From: CADEDV01 sp964437415
GTDB lineage: Bacteria > Bacteroidota > Bacteroidia > Chitinophagales > Chitinophagaceae
NCBI GenBank assembly: GCA_964437415.1
Contig: CAYTGN010000006.1
Location: forward strand, 62,001-126,000
Length of the DNA: 64,000 nucleotides
Direction: 5' to 3'
The notes under the pieces are model-generated. The model was not told where the DNA came from. It worked only from the letters and a program-made list of their open reading frames with translations, and made no database searches. The position numbers and the translations under genes are program-made. Below, one piece after another: positions 16,860 through 24,834 of this stretch; positions within the stretch are counted from its first letter, which is position 1; every line of letters starts with the position of its first letter.

Positions 16860-17398
16860 ATCTCTATTTAAAAGCCATCCACATCATCTTTATTGTTACC
16901 TGGTTTGCGGGTTTGTTCTATATGCCCCGTTTTTTTATTTACAACACGGAAGCCAATAAGAAGGATGAAGAGGCCCGGAAAGTATTGCAGGAGCAATTCG
17001 CCATCATGATGAAGCGGCTATGGTATGGTATTACCTGGCCATCGGCAATACTTACGTTGATATTTGGGTTGTGGGTGTTATTTGAAAGTGGCATGAACAA
17101 AATTGTCTTTGAACCTGCAGGCCGCTGGCTGCTGATCAAACTTGTATTTGTTGTATTGCTTTACATTTATCATTTCTCGCTGCATGGCATTATGAAGCAG
17201 CAGTTAAGAGGAGTTTATAAATATTCTTCATTGAAGTTGAGGATGTGGAATGAAGTGGCCACGGTGTTTTTGGTAGCGGTTGTTCTGCTGGTGGTAGTAA
17301 AGCAGAATATGAGTGTGGTGTGGGGATTACTGGGGCTGTTATTGTTTGTTATCCTGCTGATGAGTGCCATCCGGATTTATAAGATGATGAGGAAATGA
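16856..17398 (+). CDS. hemJ: Protoporphyrinogen IX oxidase, HemJ type
   Basis: Membrane enzyme that oxidises protoporphyrinogen IX to protoporphyrin IX, replacing HemG and HemY. I choose ATG 16856 (180 aa): it begins MHLYLKAIHIIFIVTWFAG, the typical HemJ start with the first-helix His. Upstream in-frame sequence is 7-bp array. Other marks are GLFYMPRFFIY, four to five hydrophobic helices, and the conserved second-helix block RLWYGITWPSAILTL. Its place next to hemH and opposite hemN fills the only step otherwise missing from the cluster. Confidence 0.93.
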   Translation: MHLYLKAIHIIFIVTWFAGLFYMPRFFIYNTEANKKDEEARKVLQEQFAIMMKRLWYGITWPSAILTLIFGLWVLFESGMNKIVFEPAGRWLLIKLVFVVLLYIYHFSLHGIMKQQLRGVYKYSSLKLRMWNEVATVFLVAVVLLVVVKQNMSVVWGLLGLLLFVILLMSAIRIYKMMRK

Positions 17399-17477
17399 AT
17401 AAATGAGTTATCAATGATGAATGATGAATGATGAATAAGACTACATTACCGATCACTCATCACTCATCATTCATTCC
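17396..17477. repeat. 7-bp-period inverted arrays between convergent hemJ and hemN
   Basis: The left arm has ATGATGA repeated exactly three times (17414-17434). The right arm has CACTCAT twice (17454-17467) followed by CATTCAT. The arms are nearly complementary and could form a long hairpin serving both genes as terminator. The hemJ stop is at its left edge. Confidence 0.65.
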
Positions 17478-17483
17478 TTATCT

Positions 17484-18857
17484 TCAGATCGCCTTACTAA
17501 ATACAGGCAATTCACTCACTTGTTGATTTCTCAGCAAATGCAGGTCAAGAGCACGGCAGATATTGCGGGTGAACTGGCGGCCGGGAATGGTAACAAATAA
17601 CCCCTTCTCATTCCATTTTATCAGCCCATCTACTTCCAATTGTTTCAATTCAGGGAAACTATATTGCTTTAATGCAGGAAGGTCTGTCTCATTGAAAATG
17701 GTTTTTCCCTTGCAGGTTATATCTATAATATAATTCCGGAAGCGACGGTCTTCTTCATTGAGGAAATAACCTTTTTGCACGGGCATCTCATTTTTAGCTA
17801 TCGCCTCATAGTATTCAGATAATGCTTTCTTATTTTGGGCAAAGGCTGATCCCACATCACTGATGCTGCTGACACCCAATCCGAGCAGGACAGAAGTATT
17901 TTGCGTGGTATAACCCATAAAGTTTCTGTGCAGCGATCCATTCTCCCATGCTTTATACAGATCATCCTGTGGCAATGCAAAGTGATCCATGCCTATATCG
18001 GCATAGCCGGCAGCAGTGAACAGTTCTTTTCCCTTCAGGTAAAGCTGAATTTTTTCTTCCGGCGAAGGCAGATCATGTTCATCAAACAACCGCTGGCCGC
18101 GGCTGGTCCAGGGCACATGGGCATAGCTGTAAAAAGCAATTCTGTCCGGACGAAGCTCAATGGTTTGCTGAATGGTTTTTTCAATACTTTTCATGGTTTG
18201 TTTCGGCAACCCATAGATCAGGTCGAAGTTGACTGATTTAAAACCAACTGCTCTTGCTTCTTCCGTAGCTCTTTTTACATTCTCAACCGACTGCATACGG
18301 TTAATGATGCGCTGCACTTCGGGATCATGATCCTGCACACCATAGCTGATCCGGCGGAATCCCCACTTGTATAAAATCTCAAGATGTTTCTTTGTTGTGT
18401 TGTTCGGGTGACCCTCAATGCTGAATTCATGACGGGGATGCAGGATGGAACGGTCTGCAATGAATTTCATCATCCGTTCCAGGTTTTTTGGAGAAAAGAA
18501 AGTGGGAGTGCCGCCGCCAAGATGCAATTCTCTCAGCAGCGGTGTTTCTTTCATCAATGAACGATACAGCTTCCATTCTTTTTCCAGAGCATCAAGATAA
18601 ATATCCTCTACGCTGTGGTTGGTGGTGATCTTTGTATTGCATCCGCAATAGGTGCATAATGACTCGCAAAAGGGCAAATGTATATACAGGCTGATACCTT
18701 CACGGCTGTTGTGTTGAAGAAACTGCTGTTGAAATGCTTCTTTCCATTTGATAGCAGGGATGTTATCCTTCCAAAAGGGCACGGTAGGATAGCTGGTATA
18801 TCTTGCTACTGGTTGATTGTATTTTTTCACCAGGCTGCTGAATCGGTTACTCTCCAT
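17484..18857 (-). CDS. hemN: Oxygen-independent coproporphyrinogen III oxidase (radical SAM)
   Basis: Anaerobic counterpart of HemF; uses a 4Fe-4S cluster and SAM. 457 aa, the usual HemN length, so not the shorter HemW. Marks: YTSYPTVPFW, the cluster motif CESLCTYCGC, ELHLGGGTPTFFS, EFSIEGHPNNTT, RISYGVQDHDPEVQ, the C-terminal-half block IGMDHFALPQDDL, and NFMGYTTQ. Having both hemF and hemN suggests heme synthesis with and without oxygen. It is divergent from the TonB-dependent receptor gene; the 211-bp gap holds a palindrome that could control either gene. Confidence 0.97.
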   Translation of the reverse strand: MESNRFSSLVKKYNQPVARYTSYPTVPFWKDNIPAIKWKEAFQQQFLQHNSREGISLYIHLPFCESLCTYCGCNTKITTNHSVEDIYLDALEKEWKLYRSLMKETPLLRELHLGGGTPTFFSPKNLERMMKFIADRSILHPRHEFSIEGHPNNTTKKHLEILYKWGFRRISYGVQDHDPEVQRIINRMQSVENVKRATEEARAVGFKSVNFDLIYGLPKQTMKSIEKTIQQTIELRPDRIAFYSYAHVPWTSRGQRLFDEHDLPSPEEKIQLYLKGKELFTAAGYADIGMDHFALPQDDLYKAWENGSLHRNFMGYTTQNTSVLLGLGVSSISDVGSAFAQNKKALSEYYEAIAKNEMPVQKGYFLNEEDRRFRNYIIDITCKGKTIFNETDLPALKQYSFPELKQLEVDGLIKWNEKGLFVTIPGRQFTRNICRALDLHLLRNQQVSELPVFSKAI

Positions 18858-18985
18858 GTTGCAAAATTTGCTGATTGTTTTCCTTCATCACCTGATGATG
18901 ATTTCGACAATAACTGATTTTTGTCAGCCTGCAGAGCTGTGATTTGTCAGCCGACTGTCATGAAGCCCTGTTCGTCAACTATGTT

Positions 18986-19022
18986 TTACGCTTTGCGTAA
19001 TCCGTTTTTCTGATTGCGTAAG
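18986..19022. promoter_or_regulatory. Candidate operator between hemN and the TonB receptor
   Basis: TTACGC (18986-18991), TTT, GCGTAA (18995-19000) is a perfect palindrome. A third half-site, TTGCGTAA, follows at 19014-19021. It ends about 48 bp before the receptor start. The arrangement, a palindrome plus an extra half-site, resembles that at hemA, though the half-site sequence differs. Confidence 0.45.
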
Positions 19023-19068
19023 CCGCCGGATTTTTACCAACAGACATTTGCAGTCCAAAAATCAACGC

Positions 19069-21285
19069 ATGAAAATCAAACTGCTTTCTACAACTACCTT
19101 TCTACTGACTGGAATAAGCATGGCTGCACAGATAAATTCGCTGCCAGCCAGCCAGGAAGACAGCACTGACCGTTATAAAGCGATGCCACAGATAGAACTG
19201 ATCGCACAAAAGAATGACCGTCTTTTCCGGAAAATTCCCGGATCCGTTTCAGTGATCAGTCAAAAACAAATCAATCTGATTTCCCCGCTCAGCGGCAATA
19301 ATATTGTGAAAAAGATACCGGGTCTTAATGTGGTGGATGAAGAAGCTGCAGGGCTTCGCATCAACATTGGTATCCGCGGGCTGGACCCTGACCGCAGCCG
19401 CAGTGTGCTGATGCTCGAGGATGGTATCCCCGTAGCATTGAATCCTTATGGCGAACCCGAGATGTATTTTACGCCGGTGATAGACAAAATGAAAGGGGTG
19501 GAAGTATTGAAGGGCAGCGGACAGATAATGTTCGGCCCGCAAACCATTGGCGGGGTTGCAAATTTCATCACTGCCGATCCCCCGGCGAAAGAAAGAGCAG
19601 AATTCAAACTTCGTGGCGGGCAAAACGGGTTCTTTTCAGGCTATGCCAGCTATGGCAATACCGTAGGCAATGTTGGGTTTATTGTAAACTATTTGCACAA
19701 AAGAGCAGATGATATGGGGCCGACCTGGTTCCGGTTAAACGATCTTTCGGCCAAGATCCGCATACAGCTTAGCGATCGTTCCAGGCTGGGTGTTAAATTG
19801 GGATTCTATGATGAACAGTCCAACTCAACGTATGTGGGAATCACCCAAACCATGTATGACAGGGGAGGAGAAGATTTTGTCCGTATTGCCCCGGATGACT
19901 GCCTTCCCGTGCGTCGTTATAACGCCAGTGTAACACATCAGTATGATTTTTCTGAAAGGATAAACTTTCAGACTACAGCATTTGCATACACGACCACGAG
20001 GGACTGGCGCCGGCAGGAATTTTCCACCAACCCGGCAGCCGCCAACCAAACCGGTGTGGTATGGGGCGATCCGTCTGTCAGCGGCGGGGCATTATATATG
20101 TTAAACACTAATGGTCATCGCAACCGCCAGTTTGAGGTGGCGGGGCTGGAGCCCAAACTAACGGTTAAGCACAATCTCTTCCATCAACAGAACCAGTTGC
20201 AAACCGGGGTTCGCCTGCTTTGGGAAAAAGCAAATGAGCAGTTCGTCATTGGCAACAAGCCAGATGCTGCGGCCGGTAATATGCGTGACAATGAGATCAG
20301 AAAGGGATTTGCTTTCAGCGCCTATGCACTGAACGAAATTACCATCAGTGAAAGATTGTCGGCAAATGCAGGGATACGGGTTGAGAACTTTGATTATAAC
20401 CGTCGCATTTTAAGAGGCCGTTTCCGCATCAACAATGTAAACAACGTAGTGGCTGATACCAATGTACTGGCAAGCAACAACACATTTGCAGTGATTCCCG
20501 GTGGCGGACTTACATTCAAGGCAAATGACATGGTAACCCTGTTTGCAGGAGTGCATAAAGGGTTTGCACCTCCCCGCACCAAAGATGCAATTACGGCAGA
20601 AGGGTTTCCGCTTGAAATAGAAGCGGAGCTGAGTGTCAATTTTGAAATGGGTGGCAGGCTGGCAATCGGTAAATATCTTACGGCGGAGGCTACACTATTT
20701 TTAATGGATTTCAAAAACCAGATAATACCCGTTTCTCAATCTTCAGGTAATGTGAATGCCACCGGGCTGGCCAACGGCGGACGCACCCGGCACAAAGGAG
20801 TGGAAATCGGTTTTGAAGCGGATATTGCCAGGGCCATGGATTTCAAACATTCCTTTGTCATCGGGGCGAATGCCACCTACACTGATTCCCGTTTTGTTGC
20901 AGACAGGTTTATTCCTAAAAATGGTAATCCTGAAAATGTCAGGGATAATAAATTGCCATATGCACCTTCATTTCTGTTGAATGCAACACTGGGATATGAA
21001 TCACCGGCTGGTTTGGGCATTCGCTTCTTTGGTAATTATATAAGCGAACAATTTACGGATGAGTTAAACACTGAAACTCCCAATTCCAACGGGCTTACCG
21101 GTAAGATTGATTCCCGTTTCATCGTGGATGGCACGGTTTATTATAATCTGCCGGGCAATAAACTATCATTCAATCTGTCTGTCAAGAACCTAACCGATGA
21201 GCGGTTCATTGCTTCCCGTCGTCCGCAGGGCATTAAAGTGGGGCTACCCCGTTTCATTACGGCAGGTGTGGATATAAGACTATAA
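19069..21285 (+). CDS. TonB-dependent outer-membrane receptor, FecA-like
   Basis: Energy-coupled outer-membrane transporter, probably for a ferric chelate such as ferric citrate. I choose ATG 19069 (738 aa), which opens into a signal peptide ending MAAQ; a TTG at 19048 is an alternative. The plug domain covers about residues 45-165 (IPGSVSVISQKQI, IGIRGLDPDRSRSVLMLEDG, VEVLKGSGQIMFGPQTIGG). The 22-strand barrel follows, with HKGFAPPR, and the protein ends in the barrel strand RFITAGVDIRL. There is no N-terminal carboxypeptidase-like domain, so it is not a SusC protein. The iron link is inferred from FecA-like sequence and from neighbouring heme genes. Confidence 0.92.
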   Translation: MKIKLLSTTTFLLTGISMAAQINSLPASQEDSTDRYKAMPQIELIAQKNDRLFRKIPGSVSVISQKQINLISPLSGNNIVKKIPGLNVVDEEAAGLRINIGIRGLDPDRSRSVLMLEDGIPVALNPYGEPEMYFTPVIDKMKGVEVLKGSGQIMFGPQTIGGVANFITADPPAKERAEFKLRGGQNGFFSGYASYGNTVGNVGFIVNYLHKRADDMGPTWFRLNDLSAKIRIQLSDRSRLGVKLGFYDEQSNSTYVGITQTMYDRGGEDFVRIAPDDCLPVRRYNASVTHQYDFSERINFQTTAFAYTTTRDWRRQEFSTNPAAANQTGVVWGDPSVSGGALYMLNTNGHRNRQFEVAGLEPKLTVKHNLFHQQNQLQTGVRLLWEKANEQFVIGNKPDAAAGNMRDNEIRKGFAFSAYALNEITISERLSANAGIRVENFDYNRRILRGRFRINNVNNVVADTNVLASNNTFAVIPGGGLTFKANDMVTLFAGVHKGFAPPRTKDAITAEGFPLEIEAELSVNFEMGGRLAIGKYLTAEATLFLMDFKNQIIPVSQSSGNVNATGLANGGRTRHKGVEIGFEADIARAMDFKHSFVIGANATYTDSRFVADRFIPKNGNPENVRDNKLPYAPSFLLNATLGYESPAGLGIRFFGNYISEQFTDELNTETPNSNGLTGKIDSRFIVDGTVYYNLPGNKLSFNLSVKNLTDERFIASRRPQGIKVGLPRFITAGVDIRL

Positions 21286-21304
21286 TTCATAAAATCCTGA
21301 TAGC

Positions 21305-21334
21305 AAAAGTCATTGCTTTGCGGTGACTTTTTTG
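21305..21334 (+). terminator. Terminator after the TonB receptor gene
   Basis: AAAAGTCA (21305-21312) and TGACTTTT (21324-21331) form perfect arms followed by more T residues. It lies 20 bp after the receptor stop codon. Confidence 0.65.
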
Positions 21335-21357
21335 CTTTAAAAAGGCCCTGAATCCCG

Positions 21358-21365
21358 TACCTTTG
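21358..21365 (+). promoter_or_regulatory. -7 box of ileS
   Basis: TACCTTTG followed by C fits TAnnTTTG and lies 31 bp before the ileS ATG. Confidence 0.55.
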
Positions 21366-21396
21366 CAGCCTTTAAACCGGGTTTGGAAAAGGAACT

Positions 21397-24300
21397 ATGA
21401 CAGCAAAATACAGGGAATTTACGGGGCTGAACCTGCCTGGACTGGAGCAGGAAATGCTGGCTAAATGGGCGGAGAATCAGGCTTTTGAAAAAAGTGTATC
21501 ACTTCGTGAAGGAGCCACGCCTTTTGTGTTTTATGAAGGCCCGCCCAGTGCTAATGGCATGCCCGGTATCCACCACGTTATTTCCCGTACACTGAAAGAC
21601 CTGGTTTGCCGCTATAAGACCATGAAAGGTTTCCAGGTGAAGCGAAAAGGCGGATGGGACACACATGGATTGCCGATAGAGCTGGGTGTAGAGAAAGAAC
21701 TGGGCATCACTAAAGAGGATATCGGCAAAAAAATTTCAGTAGAAGAGTATAACCAAAAATGCCGTGAAGCAGTGCTGCGGTTCAAAGACAAGTGGGATGA
21801 CATCACCCGCAAGATGGGTTATTGGGTGGACCTCAACGATCCTTATATCACTTTCAAGAATGAATACATCGAAACACTGTGGTGGCTGCTGAGTGAGTTG
21901 TATAAAAAAGGATTGCTGTATGAAAGTGTAAGCATTCAGCCTTATTCACCGGCGGCAGGAACAGGGTTGAGTTCGCATGAGCTGAACCAGCCGGGGACCT
22001 ATAAGGATGTGAAGGATACGAGTGTGGTGGCGATGTTTAAAGCCTCCCCAAACCTCTCCGCAGGAGGGGCTTATGAAAACTCCGGTATCAGCAAATTGTT
22101 TTCAGCATCGAAGGGTGAAGATGTTTTCTTTTTGGCTTGGACGACTACACCATGGACGCTTCCATCGAATCTTGGACTGACTGTGGGCGGAAATATTGAT
22201 TATGTGCTTGTGAAAACATTCAATCCTTACCTGCACAATGAGATCAATGTAGTGCTGGCAAAAGCATTGCTTGGAAAATATTTCAAAGCAGAGAATGAAA
22301 ATGCGGACTTTGCGGCTTATCAAAACGATGGAAAGAATATCCCTTACGCAATTCTTGCTGAGTTCAAGGGCTCAGACATCGAAGGTTGCGAATATGAGCA
22401 ACTGCTTCCCTTCGAAGCCAACTCTCCTAAAGTCATTGAAGAAATAACTCCTGCTGCAAAACCTTTCAGAGTAGTTACGGGTGATTTTGTAACGACCGAA
22501 GATGGTACGGGCATTGTTCACACAGCCCCGGCATTTGGCGCTGATGACTTTAAGATGGGAAAGAAATACAACCTGGGTATTCTTACTATGGTGGACCGGG
22601 AAGGAAAGTTTGTGGATGGTTTGGGTGAATTCAGCAACCGCTATGTAAAGAATTATAAAGACCAGAAAGATTATGTAGATGTGAATGTTGACATAGCAGT
22701 GAAACTGAAAAAAGAGAACAGGGCTTTTAAAGTTGAAAAATACGAACACAACTACCCTCATTGCTGGAGAACGGATAAACCTATTCTCTATTACCCGCTG
22801 GATGCCTGGTTCATCAAAACCACGGCCATGAAAGACCGGATGGTGGAACTGAATAAGACCATCAACTGGAAACCCAAATCAACCGGCGAAGGAAGATTTG
22901 GAAACTGGCTGGAGAATATGGTGGACTGGAACCTGAGCCGTTCCAGGTTTTGGGGAACACCGCTACCGATCTGGAAAACCGAGGATGGAGAAGAAGAGAA
23001 ATGTATCGGCAGTATAGAAGAGTTGATAAGTGAAGCAGCAAAAGCCGATGCCCAGTTAAGCACTAATAACTCACGACTCACGACTCACGACTTAGACCTG
23101 CACAAACCTTTCGTTGATGAAATCATCCTTGTGAGTGATTCCGGCAAACCAATGAAAAGGGTGCCCGACCTGATTGATGTTTGGTTCGACAGCGGCGCCA
23201 TGCCTTATGCACAATGGCATTTTCCGTTTGAGAATAAAGAAGTCTTTGCAAATAGTTATCCCGCCGATTTTATTGCGGAAGGAGTAGATCAAACAAGAGG
23301 TTGGTTCTACACTCTTCATGCCATCAGTTGCATGATTCAGGAAAGCCTTGATGAGGTGATGAAAGATGTTCCGGGCTGGGATTCCCAGAACCCCCCGGCG
23401 GGGGGCAGGGGGGCTGCGTATAAAACATGTGTGTCAAACGGACTGGTGCTGGATAAGAATGGCAACAAAATGAGTAAGCGTTTAGGAAATGTGGTTGATC
23501 CTTTTAAAACCATTGAAAGTTTCGGCGCAGATGCCACAAGATGGTACCTGGTAACCAATGCCTCGCCATGGGACAACATGAAGTTTGACCTCGATGGCAT
23601 AAAAGAAGTGCAGCGCAAATTCTTTGGCACCTTATACAATACCTACCAGTTTTTTGCCCTGTATGCCAATGTGGATGGGTTTGCTTTCAAAGAAGCGTAT
23701 ATCCCATTGAATGAAAGACCGGAAATTGACCGATGGATTCTTTCCTCACTCAACACGGTGGTGAAAAAGGCCAATGCTTTTATGGATGACTACGAGCCCA
23801 CACAGGCCGGTCGTGTGATTGAAGATTTTGTGGATGAACATCTGAGCAACTGGTATGTTCGTCTTTGCCGTCGTCGTTTCTGGAAAGGAGAATATGAGCA
23901 TGACAAAGTTTGCGCCTACCAGACTTTGTATGAATGTTTGGAAACACTGACAAGGTTAATAGCGCCAATATCTCCGTTCTTTAGTGACTGTTTATTCCAG
24001 AATTTGAATGCGGTTACAAAACGGTTTGACGCAGAGTCGGTGCATCATGTCGATTACCCGGCAGCGAACGAAGGGGTCATTGATGAATCGCTGGAAGAAA
24101 GAATGCAACTGGCACAGGATGCTTCCTCTCTCATCTTATCATTGCGGAAAAAAGTGAGCATCAAAGTCCGTCAGCCTTTGCAAAAAGTACTGATACCTGT
24201 ACTGAACCCTTCCATGAAAGAGCAATTGCAAAAAGTGGAGGATCTGATAAAGGCTGAAGTGAATGTGAAGGAAATTGAATACCTGAATCCGGATAATACT

Positions 24301-24831
24301 TTTATCAGTAAAAGGATCAAACCCAACTTTGTGGCGTTGGGCAAAAAACTGGGGCCAAAGATGAAAGCAGTATCGGCAGCATTGGCACAGTTTACGCAGG
24401 ATGACATTGCCCTGTTGGAAAAAGAAGGACAATATAGTTTGTCAGTTGATGGTGAACCCGTAATATTACAGATTGCCGAAGCGGAGATCAGCAGCGAGGA
24501 TATTCCGGGCTGGACCGTGGCGAATAAGGGAGCTTTGACAGTGGCGCTGGACATAACGGTGACTCCCGAACTGGAAGCCGAAGGACATGCCCGTGAATTT
24601 GTGAACCGCATCCAGAAGATCCGCAAGGATAGCGGCTTTGAGTTAACTGACCGGGTTGAAATAAAAGTGGTGACAGTAAATGGCTTAAAAGATTCTCTTG
24701 CTCAGTTTAAAGACTATATTTGCGCCGAAATTCTGGCAGACAAGCTGGAATTTGTAAGCGAAATAGAGAACGGAACAGAGATAGATATAAACGACGTCTT
24801 GCTAAATGTGATTGTTTCAAAAAAAGGGTAA
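21397..24831 (+). CDS. ileS: Isoleucyl-tRNA synthetase with three repeat-derived insertions
   Basis: Charges tRNA-Ile. 1144 aa, the long form usual in Bacteroidota. Class I signature PPSANGMPGIHHV (HIGH-like) near residue 50 and NKMSKRLGN for the KMSKS loop; CP1 editing-domain blocks AWTTTPWTLPSN and VTTEDGTGIVHTAPAFG. Three stretches do not look like family sequence. ASPNLSAGGAYENS and QNPPAGGRGA coincide with GC-rich elements at 22042-22070 and 23391-23413. DAQLSTNNSRLTTHDLD coincides with a five-heptad array at 23061-23095. All stay in frame and avoid catalytic motifs. Related IleRS go directly from the CMI region to AYK..VSNGL without the third insertion (from memory). The next gene starts 3 bp after the stop. 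Confidence 0.97.
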   Translation: MTAKYREFTGLNLPGLEQEMLAKWAENQAFEKSVSLREGATPFVFYEGPPSANGMPGIHHVISRTLKDLVCRYKTMKGFQVKRKGGWDTHGLPIELGVEKELGITKEDIGKKISVEEYNQKCREAVLRFKDKWDDITRKMGYWVDLNDPYITFKNEYIETLWWLLSELYKKGLLYESVSIQPYSPAAGTGLSSHELNQPGTYKDVKDTSVVAMFKASPNLSAGGAYENSGISKLFSASKGEDVFFLAWTTTPWTLPSNLGLTVGGNIDYVLVKTFNPYLHNEINVVLAKALLGKYFKAENENADFAAYQNDGKNIPYAILAEFKGSDIEGCEYEQLLPFEANSPKVIEEITPAAKPFRVVTGDFVTTEDGTGIVHTAPAFGADDFKMGKKYNLGILTMVDREGKFVDGLGEFSNRYVKNYKDQKDYVDVNVDIAVKLKKENRAFKVEKYEHNYPHCWRTDKPILYYPLDAWFIKTTAMKDRMVELNKTINWKPKSTGEGRFGNWLENMVDWNLSRSRFWGTPLPIWKTEDGEEEKCIGSIEELISEAAKADAQLSTNNSRLTTHDLDLHKPFVDEIILVSDSGKPMKRVPDLIDVWFDSGAMPYAQWHFPFENKEVFANSYPADFIAEGVDQTRGWFYTLHAISCMIQESLDEVMKDVPGWDSQNPPAGGRGAAYKTCVSNGLVLDKNGNKMSKRLGNVVDPFKTIESFGADATRWYLVTNASPWDNMKFDLDGIKEVQRKFFGTLYNTYQFFALYANVDGFAFKEAYIPLNERPEIDRWILSSLNTVVKKANAFMDDYEPTQAGRVIEDFVDEHLSNWYVRLCRRRFWKGEYEHDKVCAYQTLYECLETLTRLIAPISPFFSDCLFQNLNAVTKRFDAESVHHVDYPAANEGVIDESLEERMQLAQDASSLILSLRKKVSIKVRQPLQKVLIPVLNPSMKEQLQKVEDLIKAEVNVKEIEYLNPDNTFISKRIKPNFVALGKKLGPKMKAVSAALAQFTQDDIALLEKEGQYSLSVDGEPVILQIAEAEISSEDIPGWTVANKGALTVALDITVTPELEAEGHAREFVNRIQKIRKDSGFELTDRVEIKVVTVNGLKDSLAQFKDYICAEILADKLEFVSEIENGTEIDINDVLLNVIVSKKG
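22042..22070. repeat. GC-rich C-run/C-run/G-run element inserted in frame in ileS (first)
   Basis: Plus strand CCTCCCC (22043-22049), AAA, CCTCTCC, GCA, GGAGGGG. It has the same block order as the element in hemF, and encodes SPNLSAGG in a loop of the editing domain. Confidence 0.6.
23061..23095. repeat. Five-heptad array inside the ileS coding sequence
   Basis: Five 7-bp units from 23061 to 23095. The third and fourth are both GACTCAC. Translated in frame they give STNNSRLTTHDL. The length, 35 bp, equals that of the array in hemC. Confidence 0.65.
23391..23413. repeat. GC-rich element inserted in frame in ileS (second)
   Basis: Plus strand C6 (23391-23396), GGC, G6, CA, G6 (23408-23413). 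Read on the minus strand it has the C-run/C-run/G-run order of the other two elements. It encodes PPAGGRG. Confidence 0.6.
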
Positions 24832-24834
24832 ACT

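Noticed and set aside
19048..19068. TTG start for the TonB receptor
   Set aside because: ATG 19069 gives a regular signal peptide; the seven extra residues add polar sequence before it.
21305..21396. T-box or other riboswitch before ileS
   Set aside because: The leader between promoter box and ATG is only about 25 bp, too short for a T-box; the hairpin further upstream is better explained as the terminator of the receptor gene.
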